From Phycisphaerales bacterium (GTDB lineage Bacteria > Planctomycetota > Phycisphaerae > Phycisphaerales > UBA1924), in contig JAUXUZ010000052.1 in NCBI GenBank assembly GCA_030680655.1, forward strand, positions 1 to 6,710: 6,710 bases of DNA, read 5' to 3'. The notes under the pieces are model-generated. The model did not search any database. It was not told the DNA's origin and saw only the letters and a list, made by a program, of their open reading frames with translations. The position numbers and the translations under genes were made by a program. Of the stretch, positions 1 through 5,916 are shown piece by piece (the first letter of the stretch is position 1; every line of letters starts with the position of its first letter).

Positions 1-376
1 CTTCGACTACACCGACCGCGCCAAGACCTCAAGCGTCCTGGGCACCGTCGGCAACGTCCGCACCGCGCTCTCTTCGTACATGAGCAACCAGTCGGTCAGC
101 GGCACCCCCGCGTACCCGACCGCCGCGCAGCTCGGCACGACCGGCACGGTGATGCAGGACGCCCTGCCCCGCAACCCCTACAACAACTCCAACGCCATCC
201 GCTCGACCTCGACCGGCTCCGACGCGACCAACCGCACGGTCTCGGGCACCGAGGGCTGGGTCTACTACGTCGATAACGCCTCCAACCCCCCCCAGTGCTC
301 GTTCTGGTGCAACTCATCGACCACCACCACCCAGAGCAACGGCTCGGGCGGCTTCCTGACCGCGAACAACCTCTAA
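1..376 (+). CDS. GspG-like major pseudopilin, C-terminal part (5' end outside the window)
   Basis: The frame is open from base 2 and ends at TAA 374-376, giving 124 visible residues. The N-terminal prepilin signal and hydrophobic helix lie upstream of the window. The visible part starts at the end of the long alpha-helix (YTDRAKTSSVLGTVGNVRTA) and continues into the globular domain. A LPRNPYNNS segment and a GWVYYVDN segment occur in the order typical of GspG-type pseudopilins, where an 'LP.NPYN' loop precedes a 'GW.Y' strand. In that family the protein polymerises into the periplasmic pseudopilus of a type II secretion or related system. The tail is rich in Ser, Thr, Asn and Gly and has two cysteines close together (QCSFWC), which could form a disulfide. 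It is followed at once by an intrinsic terminator and a second prepilin gene. A type IV pilin or another planctomycete prepilin-type protein is the alternative. Confidence 0.75.
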   Translation, partial: FDYTDRAKTSSVLGTVGNVRTALSSYMSNQSVSGTPAYPTAAQLGTTGTVMQDALPRNPYNNSNAIRSTSTGSDATNRTVSGTEGWVYYVDNASNPPQCSFWCNSSTTTTQSNGSGGFLTANNL

Positions 377-403
377 AGGTCGTTCTCGCTAGTTAACCCA
401 AAG

Positions 404-439
404 ACGCGGCCCAAGGGGAGACCCGGGCCGCGTTTTTTC
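404..439 (+). terminator. Intrinsic terminator / attenuator between the two pseudopilin genes
   Basis: A perfect 9-bp stem pairs ACGCGGCCC (404-412) with GGGCCGCGT (425-433) around a 12-nt loop, and a run of six T follows at 433-438. This is a textbook Rho-independent terminator. It lies 27 nt after the stop of the GspG-like gene, and the ATG of the next gene begins at 440, one base after the T-run. It probably keeps the major pseudopilin transcript abundant while allowing only limited read-through into the minor pseudopilin gene. That regulatory role is inferred from position. Confidence 0.8.
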
Positions 440-1015
440 ATGACCAGCACACCGCCACGCACCATCACGACCCGTCGCACCGCCGCGCCGCGCGCCTTCA
501 CGCTCGTCGAGCTGGTCGCCGTCATGGTCGTCTTGGCCGTGCTCGCCGCGGCGGCGACGATCCAGGCGTCGTCGATGTCCACAACCTCACGCCTGCAGTG
601 GGCCTCGCGCCAGCTCGCTCGCGACTTGTCGTTCACACGCGAGCGGGCGATGACCACCGGCACCACGCACTGGTGCCGCTTCGACACCTCCGGCCAGTAC
701 TACACCGTGATGTCCGAGAACCCCGCGTCGCCCGGGTACGCGTCGGCCACCACGATCACCGACCCCTCACGCCAGGGGCCGTTTGTCACCAACCTCAACC
801 GCAACGAGTGGAACGGCGTGACCATCGGCACCGGGGGGACGTTCGCGACGGTCAACTACACCGTCGGCTTCAACAAGCTCGGGCGGCCGCTGATCACCGC
901 GGGCACCGCCTTGACCACCACCACCGGCCCGACGCTCCAGGTGGGCGCGGGTGGCGGCGGGGCGAACTCGACCACGGTCACCGTCACGGTCGGGACGGGC
1001 CGGATCGTCTACTGA
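440..1015 (+). CDS. GspH-like minor pseudopilin (prepilin-type cleavage/methylation domain)
   Basis: This is a 191-residue protein. Residues 1-19 form a basic leader. A type IV prepilin motif follows (RAF|TLVELVAVMVVLAVLAAAA), with predicted cleavage before Phe20, the conserved Glu at +5 (Glu24) and a hydrophobic helix over about 20-42. The residue before the cut is Ala rather than the usual Gly. The first part of the mature protein (WASRQLARDLSFTRERAM) and the C-terminal TVTVGTGRIVY ending match the GspH/FimT pattern, where a helix with regularly spaced Arg is followed by beta strands ending in 'tGrv'. GspH-type proteins cap or prime the pseudopilus. No normal ribosome binding site precedes the ATG: the only purine tract (AAGGGGAG, 413-420) sits in the loop of the terminator hairpin. 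No other start codon lies between this ATG and the prepilin motif. Confidence 0.8.
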   Translation: MTSTPPRTITTRRTAAPRAFTLVELVAVMVVLAVLAAAATIQASSMSTTSRLQWASRQLARDLSFTRERAMTTGTTHWCRFDTSGQYYTVMSENPASPGYASATTITDPSRQGPFVTNLNRNEWNGVTIGTGGTFATVNYTVGFNKLGRPLITAGTALTTTTGPTLQVGAGGGGANSTTVTVTVGTGRIVY

Positions 1016-1094
1016 CGCCCGCGCGGGGAATCTCCGGCGCTTCACGTCCGCACGCTGTTACACCCCAAGACGGCCGCGTTTTCACCCGATAAAC

Positions 1095-1122
1095 CCCGTT
1101 CGGGCCTTCCGCCCGACGGGAG
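1095..1122 (+). promoter_or_regulatory. Hairpin overlapping the ribosome binding site of the PilM/PilN-like gene
   Basis: CCCGTTCGGGC (1095-1105) pairs with GCCCGACGGG (1111-1120) around a 5-nt loop; the stem has ten base pairs and one bulged T. The Shine-Dalgarno-like GGGAG (1118-1122), 8 nt before GTG 1131, shares its first three bases with the 3' arm. If the stem forms, the site would be partly hidden. No T-run follows, so it does not look like a terminator. Control of translation is inference. Confidence 0.45.
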
Positions 1123-1130
1123 TCAACGCC

Positions 1131-2876
1131 GTGCTCGCACGACCATACACGATCATCGAACTCACGCCCACGCGTCTCGAGCTGGCGGTCATCGCCGGCG
1201 CGTCGGTCCAGCAACAGCGGGTCGAACGCTACAACCCGCCTGCGCCCGGCGCCGACTGGGCCGAGACTCTCCGCGCCCGCCACGCCACGCTGGCGGGGTG
1301 GGTGCGCGAGCTGAACCTGCAGGGGAGCGCGGCCACGGTGCTCTTCTCAACCTCCACCGCCGTCGCCGCGCTCCCTTCGTGCCCGGCTGCGCTGGGCGCC
1401 GCCGCTGCGCAGCGCGCCGCCGTGCTGGCGCTTGGCGAGTCGGCCGGCTACGCGATCAACGACCACCCCACCTCCGCCGCGGTGCTCTTTACCGATACGC
1501 GTGCGGTGGCCAAGCCGGGCCAGACCGGCGCTCAGAAGATGTGCCACACGCTGGCGGCGGTTGAGACCGAGGCGAACTGCTCGCTGCTGTCGCAGTGGAT
1601 CGGTTCGTGCGGGCTGGCGCCGACGCGGCTGATCCCCTGCACCGTGGCGCCGATCTCCCGGCTCGTTTCGGCCTGCGCTGCGCAGCCGGCGGCCAAGGGT
1701 GAGGATGCGGCGCTGCACGCGACGCTGTGGTTCGGCGAGCACGAGTCGTTCTTCATCGTGGGCGATTCGTCGGGCATCGTCTTGTTCCGTTCGCTGTCGA
1801 TCGGCGTTGAGAACCTGGTCGAGGCGCTGCTGCGCCCGATCACGCCGCGCAACGCCGACGGCACGCCGCGCGAGCCGGTCACCATCGACCGGTCGGCGGC
1901 GCGGTCGCTGCTTGAGCGTGCGGGCATCCCCGCGCCGGGCGATGTGATCGACGAGCGGAACGGCTTCACCGGCGCGAGCGTGCTGCCGCTGATGAACCCG
2001 GTGCTGCAGCGGTTCAGCGTTGAGGTCAAGCAGTCGCTGCGGTTTGGGCTCTCCGACAAGGAGCGGGCGAACGTGGTGCTCACGATCGACGGGCCCGGCG
2101 CGGGCCTGCCGCGCGTCGACGGCGCCCTGGCCCAGTTGTGCGGCATCACCGTCAACCCGCCTGGGCCCAAGGCCGCGGGTGAGCGTTGCTCGGCGACGGT
2201 CGGCAACATCGATGCGCTGATCCATGCGCCCGCCGGCGCGGTGACGCTGCTGCCCTCTTCGATGCAGCAGGCGCAGCTGAAGGTGCGGGCGCGGCGCTCG
2301 CTTTGGACGGGCGTGGCGATCTCGGCCGCGTCGATTGCGCTCTACGGCGGATGGCTGTGGATGGAGGTCTCGGCGGCGCGGGGCCAGGCCGATGCGCTGC
2401 GGGCGCGGGCCGAGCAGGCACGCGAGGCCGAAGAGGCCCAGCACGCGGCGGCGGCTTCGGCCGCGGCGGCGAAGGCTGCGAACAGGTACGTCGCCCGCGC
2501 GGTGGGCGCCTCGCCCGACATGACGGTGGTGCTGGCGCTGCTGGGCGACGCGACCGACAAGCGGACGAGCCTGGAGTCGATCGACGTGCGAGAGTCCGAA
2601 ACCGGCTGGGTCTGCCGCTTGAGCGGCGTGATGCAGGCGGGTGACGACAAGGCCTTCGCCGACGCCGTGCGTGCCTACACCGATCACCTGGCCAAGTCGC
2701 CGCTGGTTGCGGCCGTCAAGCTCGGCGCTGCGGCCCGGACCAAGGTCAACGAGGCCGATGCGCACCGCTTTGACCTGGTGCTCGAACTCGTCGAGGTGCC
2801 GTACACGGCGATCGCGCCCGGCGCGCTCGCAACGGCAGAATCGCCTACGCCCGCCAAAGAAGGAGCCGCCAAATGA
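1131..2876 (+). CDS. PilM-PilN fusion / GspL-like inner-membrane assembly protein
   Basis: The GTG at 1131 was chosen because GGGAG lies 8 nt upstream and the protein then opens with a PilM-like strand (ARPYTIIELTPTRLELAVI). The open frame extends further upstream, but that part is a shadow of the GspH-like gene. The product has 581 residues. Residues 1 to about 365 look like the cytoplasmic actin-fold domain of PilM/GspL, including a second nucleotide-side loop region near 198-230 (FFIVGDSSGIVLFRSLSIG). VTLLPSS at 371-377 matches the 'NLLP' opening of PilN-type proteins. A transmembrane helix follows at about 391-411, then an Ala-rich coiled coil at about 412-450 and a small ferredoxin-like domain to about 555. 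PilM and PilN are normally separate, whereas GspL has this joined layout. The stop overlaps the next start (ATGA). Expected role: it links the cytoplasmic motor to the periplasmic alignment complex. Confidence 0.75.
   Translation: MLARPYTIIELTPTRLELAVIAGASVQQQRVERYNPPAPGADWAETLRARHATLAGWVRELNLQGSAATVLFSTSTAVAALPSCPAALGAAAAQRAAVLALGESAGYAINDHPTSAAVLFTDTRAVAKPGQTGAQKMCHTLAAVETEANCSLLSQWIGSCGLAPTRLIPCTVAPISRLVSACAAQPAAKGEDAALHATLWFGEHESFFIVGDSSGIVLFRSLSIGVENLVEALLRPITPRNADGTPREPVTIDRSAARSLLERAGIPAPGDVIDERNGFTGASVLPLMNPVLQRFSVEVKQSLRFGLSDKERANVVLTIDGPGAGLPRVDGALAQLCGITVNPPGPKAAGERCSATVGNIDALIHAPAGAVTLLPSSMQQAQLKVRARRSLWTGVAISAASIALYGGWLWMEVSAARGQADALRARAEQAREAEEAQHAAAASAAAAKAANRYVARAVGASPDMTVVLALLGDATDKRTSLESIDVRESETGWVCRLSGVMQAGDDKAFADAVRAYTDHLAKSPLVAAVKLGAAARTKVNEADAHRFDLVLELVEVPYTAIAPGALATAESPTPAKEGAAK
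2860..2865 (+). promoter_or_regulatory. Ribosome binding site for the PilO/GspM-like gene
   Basis: AAGGAG lies 7 nt upstream of ATG 2873, inside the last codons of the preceding gene. It is the strongest Shine-Dalgarno match in the window, supports the ATG at 2873 and fits translational coupling through the ATGA overlap. Confidence 0.75.
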
Positions 2877-3556
2877 ACAAGGCCGTTCTGTCACAGGTTG
2901 TCCGATCGTTCCTCCCTGAGCTGGCCATCGGCAGCGCGTGCTGCGCGGCCGGGTACTTCTTCTTTGTTGACCCGCTGGTGGCGAAGCTGAGCCAGGCGCA
3001 CGCGGAGGTGGACTCGTTGACGCTGGCGATCAGCAAGAGCGCGGGGCAGACACCGGCGGCGGTTGACGCCGCCAACGCCGCGTTCGCCAAGACGGCGCTG
3101 GATGCGATCGCGGCCCGCTCGACGCTCGCCTCCGATCAGGCCCGCTTGCTGCAGGCCGTCTCGACGCTTGCCGACACGTGCCGCGTGAGGATCGAGCAGT
3201 TCAGCCCGGCGGTGCCGCGCGGCCCGCGCCCGGTGCCGGGCCAGAGCGCGGTGAAGGTGGACCCCAAGATCGAGCAGCGCACGGCGCTGTCGATCTCGTT
3301 GACTGGCACCTACGCCGACACGGCCCGCTTTGTGCAGGCGATGCAGCAGGAGATCGGCTTCACCACGCTGCGGAGCCTGCGGGTCTCGCCCACCAGCAGC
3401 AGCACACCCGACACCGTCTCGGTCACCCTTGACACCGAGCACATCGCCGTGAACACCAAGGCCCTTGCGGCGGCGAACGCCCCCACTCCTGCCACCCCGG
3501 GCATGATCGGCCAGCAGGCGAACGTTCCAACTCACGGCACGGAGCACTCACGATGA
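2873..3556 (+). CDS. PilO/GspM-like alignment complex protein
   Basis: This 227-residue bitopic membrane protein has a short cytoplasmic N-terminus, a transmembrane helix at about 16-33 (ELAIGSACCAAGYFFFVDPL) and an Ala-rich helical or coiled-coil region at about 36-105. A compact alpha/beta domain covers about 135-195. Its ALSISLTGTYADTARFVQ segment is the hallmark of PilO/GspM ferredoxin-like domains, where 'v.l.l.G.y..l..Fl..l' begins the fold. The last 35 residues are a loose Ala/Pro tail. In the family this protein pairs with PilN or the GspL periplasmic domain and with PilP/GspC to form the inner-membrane platform. The gene overlaps both neighbours by 4 bases (ATGA), so the three are probably translated together. 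The family call rests on layout, order and the short domain motif; overall sequence is divergent. Confidence 0.7.
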   Translation: MNKAVLSQVVRSFLPELAIGSACCAAGYFFFVDPLVAKLSQAHAEVDSLTLAISKSAGQTPAAVDAANAAFAKTALDAIAARSTLASDQARLLQAVSTLADTCRVRIEQFSPAVPRGPRPVPGQSAVKVDPKIEQRTALSISLTGTYADTARFVQAMQQEIGFTTLRSLRVSPTSSSTPDTVSVTLDTEHIAVNTKALAAANAPTPATPGMIGQQANVPTHGTEHSR

Positions 3557-4116
3557 ACCTCGGATCGATCAAGCCACAGAACCTCATCGCGGCCGCAGCG
3601 CTGCTGGCGCCGATGGTGATGGTGCAGGGTGTGCGACTGCTGTTTGGCGGCGGGCCGGACCAGGCGAGCGCGCAGGTTGCCGGCTCGAACCCGCAGGCGG
3701 ATGCAGCGCAGGCGGCGGCCGATGCGCAGCCGGCAGCGCCGATCGTGACGGCGAAGCAGAAGGCCGCGATCGAGCACCTGACATCGCGTCGCGATGAGAT
3801 CACCATCTTCAAGTCTCCGTTTGACCACCTGCTGCCGCAGGCCACGGCCGTGCTGCAGACAGGGCCGACGATCGAGACCGGCCCGGGCGTGGTCGAGCCG
3901 GCGCCGGTTTCTGTTCCGCCAGAGGTGCGGGCGCTTTCACTAGGCGCACTGATGACCAACGAGAGCGGGCCGTTCGCGGTGATCAGCGGGCGCGTGCGCT
4001 CGCTGGGTGAGGTGATTCTGCCGGGGTGGACCGTGACGGCGATCGATCCCACCAATCGGCGCGTGACGGTGACGAGCGACGATGGTGTTTCGCTCACGCT
4101 CACGCAGAACCGGTAG
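3553..4116 (+). CDS. PilP/GspC-like inner-membrane protein
   Basis: The protein has 187 residues. An N-terminal transmembrane helix lies at about 10-30, followed by an Ala/Gln/Pro-rich flexible linker (about 36-75), a short helical stretch containing ITIFKSPFDHL (83-93), another Pro-rich linker, and a small beta domain at about 125-185. That domain reads LSLGALMTNESGPFAVISGR, then a 'lGevilpGwtVtaI' step and 'VTVTSDDGVSLTL'. This is the pattern of the PilP/GspC homology region, which in studied systems contacts the secretin. GGAG at 3541-3544 is 8 nt before the ATG, and the start overlaps the previous stop (ATGA). It is the last gene of the coupled run. The next gene is convergent, so a secretin gene does not follow directly, although a pilus operon often carries one at this place. 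Confidence 0.65.
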   Translation: MNLGSIKPQNLIAAAALLAPMVMVQGVRLLFGGGPDQASAQVAGSNPQADAAQAAADAQPAAPIVTAKQKAAIEHLTSRRDEITIFKSPFDHLLPQATAVLQTGPTIETGPGVVEPAPVSVPPEVRALSLGALMTNESGPFAVISGRVRSLGEVILPGWTVTAIDPTNRRVTVTSDDGVSLTLTQNR

Positions 4117-4128
4117 AGGACAGGGACG

Positions 4129-4176
4129 GGTGACGCGGTGACGCGGTGACGCGGTGACGCGGTGACGGGGTGACAC
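4129..4176. repeat. Tandem octamer repeat, six copies of GGTGACGC
   Basis: Four perfect GGTGACGC units (4129-4160) are followed by two variants, GGTGACGG (4161-4168) and GGTGACAC (4169-4176). A further GGTGAC core appears just after, at about 4192. The array nearly fills the 70-base gap between two convergent stop codons. The unit is 8 bp, so it could not keep a reading frame, which fits a non-coding position. It is not self-complementary and has no spacers, so it is neither a terminator hairpin nor a CRISPR array. Confidence 0.85.
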
Positions 4177-4186
4177 GTTGGCCTTG

Positions 4187-4774
4187 TCAACTGGTGACTG
4201 GCTCGTCGGGGATTGATGAGTTGTTCCAGGCGGGGATGCCGGCGAAGGGGTGTGGGCGTGGCGGGAGTGGTGGGCGGTTGCGCGGGGTGGGGTTGATGGG
4301 TTGTGGCTTGTTTGCGTGGCGCTCTTTGCTGCTCGCTGCGCTTGCGGCTGGAGCTTCGTCGTCGACTTCAATTTCGAAGGGGGTGAGGCGGAGGAGGGCG
4401 AGGGCGGCGCGGAGGCGGATTGAGCGCTCTTGCAGGGCGAGGCGGCGCTCGCGGCGGAGGTCGGCTGCGTGGGTGGCGGCGTCGGCGGGGTGCTGAGTGC
4501 TGGGTTGTGCGTGCTGAGTGCTGGGTTCTGCGTGCTGAGGGGAAGAGGAAGAACCCTCACCTGTCGTCTGCGCCGACATCTGGGATGAAGTGGAAGGATG
4601 CTGCGCATCGCTGGGTGACTTCCGGCTTTCGTGTGCGAAGCTCCCGAAAACACGGCCCGATTTGGGAATGGGAGAAGTGGTAGAGGTGGGGCCGCAGAGC
4701 TCGCGGAGGGTTTCGATGGCGACATCCTGGGCGATGAAGAGACGGGTGTTGGATTCCTTGCGCGAATGCTCCAT
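4187..4774 (-). CDS. Hypothetical Pro/Ser-rich protein of 195 residues
   Basis: I do not recognise a family. Starting at ATG 4774 the protein begins MEHSRKESNTRLFIAQDVAI, which looks like a genuine N-terminus, and AGGGGG on the minus strand (4790-4785) lies 10 nt upstream. The frame stays open to 4945, but that extra part is His/Arg/Gly-rich and looks non-coding. There are two ordered islands: residues about 10-28 (helix-like, ending ETLRELCG) and about 104-139, a basic amphipathic helix with many Arg and Leu that ends in an acidic FEIEVDDE. Between them is a Ser/Gln/Thr-rich linker with a 7-residue repeat (QHAEPST, QHAQPST), and after them a Pro-rich tail. No membrane segment or signal peptide is seen. 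Third codon positions are mostly G or C, especially in the second half, supporting real coding. It converges on the secretion cluster, which says nothing firm about its role. Confidence 0.6.
   Translation of the reverse strand: MEHSRKESNTRLFIAQDVAIETLRELCGPTSTTSPIPKSGRVFGSFAHESRKSPSDAQHPSTSSQMSAQTTGEGSSSSPQHAEPSTQHAQPSTQHPADAATHAADLRRERRLALQERSIRLRAALALLRLTPFEIEVDDEAPAASAASSKERHANKPQPINPTPRNRPPLPPRPHPFAGIPAWNNSSIPDEPVTS
4490..4540. repeat. 21-bp tandem repeat inside the 195-residue gene
   Basis: Two full 21-bp units (4490-4510 and 4511-4531) differ at one base (TTGTGC versus TTCTGC at the unit end) and are followed by a 9-base partial unit. The unit itself holds two copies of GTGCTG spaced by AGT. 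As 21 is a multiple of three, copy number can change without shifting the host frame; on the minus strand it encodes the heptapeptide QHA(E/Q)PST. Confidence 0.85.
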
Positions 4775-4935
4775 GGCGTGTTGGCCCCCTGACCGCCGGT
4801 GGTGGTGGCGGTGCGTGCTTCCCGTGAACTGGCTGGGGGATTGAGTGCCGGACGCTCCGGCGATGGCATGGACGGCTTCGCCCCTGCCCTTGGTACCCGC
4901 AACCCCCCGGTCCCGGTTTTCTGGCTCCAGATCGG

Positions 4936-4964
4936 AGTTTATCACAGATGTTTGGGTTGTGCAA
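4936..4964 (-). promoter_or_regulatory. Candidate sigma70-type promoter for the 195-residue gene
   Basis: On the minus strand, TTGCAC (4964-4959) and TAAACT (4941-4936) are separated by 17 nt, and a TGA just before the -10 gives an extended -10 (TGATAAACT). Transcription would start near 4929, leaving a leader of about 155 nt before ATG 4774 and excluding the possible upstream start at 4945. The local sequence is AT-richer than its surroundings. This is a consensus match only; planctomycete promoters are poorly defined. Confidence 0.4.
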
Positions 4965-5277
4965 GGGTGATTAAGCGATACCGTACGAAAACCGTCTATT
5001 TAGGGGATGGGAATGGTGAGAGGAGGCGGGGGGAGGGGAAGGCGGGCGTGGGGACGTGTTGATCAGGACGCCGGAGCGTCAAGGCCCAAGGCAAGCACAC
5101 CGACCGTCGGGCGCGGCGACTGCCGGGCATCAGCCGACGTTCTGACCGTCAAGCTGCGATACAGGCAGCGGTGTCCGCCGGTACGGTGGCCGGTGCAGAG
5201 CCGCCGTGGAGTCGATGCCTCCCCGCCGGGTCGGACAGACCACCTGCCAACATTGACCCTAGGGCACGTGTACGAAG
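4965..5277. other. Intergenic stretch without a convincing gene
   Basis: These 313 bases lie between the end of the minus-strand RHS-linked pair and the promoter region of the 195-residue gene. The first 40 bases are AT-richer; about 5010-5240 is GC-rich and then grades into the lower-GC block. Open frames exist on both strands, but none has a start with a ribosome binding site or recognisable protein content. Small possible hairpins are seen, for example GACGC/GCGTC near 5068-5081 and two overlapping stems at 5175-5206. There is no clear terminator with a T-run for the minus-strand genes. Confidence 0.5.
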
Positions 5278-5910
5278 CTACCGACTATCACGACGAAGTC
5301 CACACTCAGCACAAACGCCCTCACTCTGAGGATAACCACAACGAGGGCACTTCCCTTGTCGGAGTCGTATATTGGCAATAACGCGGCGACTAGAATACAC
5401 TAATAATCCTGCCAATGTATAGTAACACACGCCATTGATTAACAGCGCGGCAACATGCGGACGCAATGACGCAAACCGTACAAAGCCACTCTGCACTGAA
5501 TGCCGCAAACTAACCGCACCACTTAGTTCATCACGCGCATTTACTACTTCCTCGCCGGACACCGCGAGCAAGGGAAATCCGGCGTGAACGCTGGCGACAT
5601 ACAGGGGCTGCGGTGGCGGGAACCGCTTGAGATACCTCTCAAACACCTCTACTTTTCGATGCGGTAGCACTCTCACATTTGGTCCAACCGGTGCGCCCTG
5701 TGGGATCTTCGAAGTAGATACGAAGTCTGCGAACTGTATGCCCGGAAACGACATCTCTCGAACCTCATATCCAAAAGTCATATCAGGATAGGCGACTGCG
5801 CCTTTGACCTCTGCAACTACGATGACTGCAGAAAGTACCACAGATACGATGTAGGCAATCGTAGTGCATACAATTACGCCGAGAACATGATGTATTAGTT
5901 TAGTCAACAA
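5278..5910 (-). CDS. Two-pass membrane protein with C-terminal zinc ribbon, linked to the RHS gene
   Basis: The start is TTG at 5910 (a second TTG follows directly); no strong ribosome binding site is seen. The gene begins 6 nt after the RHS stop, so coupled translation is likely. The product has 210 residues. A transmembrane helix lies at about 9-33, a region of about 115 residues probably faces outside, a second transmembrane helix follows at about 153-173, and the basic cytoplasmic tail carries a four-cysteine zinc ribbon: CPRC (Cys188, Cys191) and CAEC (Cys200, Cys203). Planctomycetes encode many small proteins of this layout, with an 'aGwP' motif before the second helix (here HAGFPLLAV, about 109-117) and a final 'CPxCGYdLR...CPECG'; their function is unknown to me. 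Base composition is much lower in GC (about 45% over 5401-5460) than in the secretion genes. An immunity partner for the RHS tail is possible by position only. Confidence 0.7.
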   Translation of the reverse strand: MLTKLIHHVLGVIVCTTIAYIVSVVLSAVIVVAEVKGAVAYPDMTFGYEVREMSFPGIQFADFVSTSKIPQGAPVGPNVRVLPHRKVEVFERYLKRFPPPQPLYVASVHAGFPLLAVSGEEVVNARDELSGAVSLRHSVQSGFVRFASLRPHVAALLINGVCYYTLAGLLVYSSRRVIANIRLRQGKCPRCGYPQSEGVCAECGLRRDSR

Positions 5911-5916
5911 GATCGC

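Noticed and set aside
1016..1094. Promoter for the GspL-like operon in the gap after the GspH-like gene
   Set aside because: A GATAAA near 1088 resembles a -10, but no -35-like sequence lies at a suitable distance, so the site was not called.
951..1130. Upstream extension of the GspL-like protein to 951
   Set aside because: It overlaps the GspH-like gene, is Arg/Pro-rich and lacks a ribosome binding site. The GTG at 1131 has GGGAG at 8 nt and starts the conserved fold.
1347..2894. Long open frame of 515 codons on the minus strand opposite the GspL-like gene
   Set aside because: It is very rich in Arg, Gly and His, with no domain pattern. It mirrors a well-supported plus-strand gene and is explained by the high GC content.
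4129..4176. CRISPR array
   Set aside because: The units are 8 bp and directly adjacent, with no spacers, and no cas genes are present.
3940..4902. Minus-strand open frame of 320 codons overlapping the 195-residue gene and the PilP-like gene
   Set aside because: It runs through the octamer array, giving low-complexity HRVTASP repeats, and is Pro/Ser/Thr-rich throughout. The alternative frame at 4187-4774 has a better start, ribosome binding site and codon pattern.
4775..4945. N-terminal extension of the 195-residue protein to a start at 4945
   Set aside because: The extra 57 residues are His/Arg/Gly-rich without structure. The likely promoter -10 lies at 4941-4936, so the 4945 start would not be transcribed.
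5066..5284. Minus-strand frame without stops of about 70 codons following the zinc-ribbon gene
   Set aside because: It has no usable start codon near its beginning and no match I can recognise, and the preceding gene ends naturally after its zinc ribbon. Considered as a decayed tail, but not supportable.
5007..5381. Plus-strand open frame of 124 codons
   Set aside because: It overlaps the 3' end of the zinc-ribbon gene in antisense, crosses a base-composition boundary and shows no recognisable protein content.
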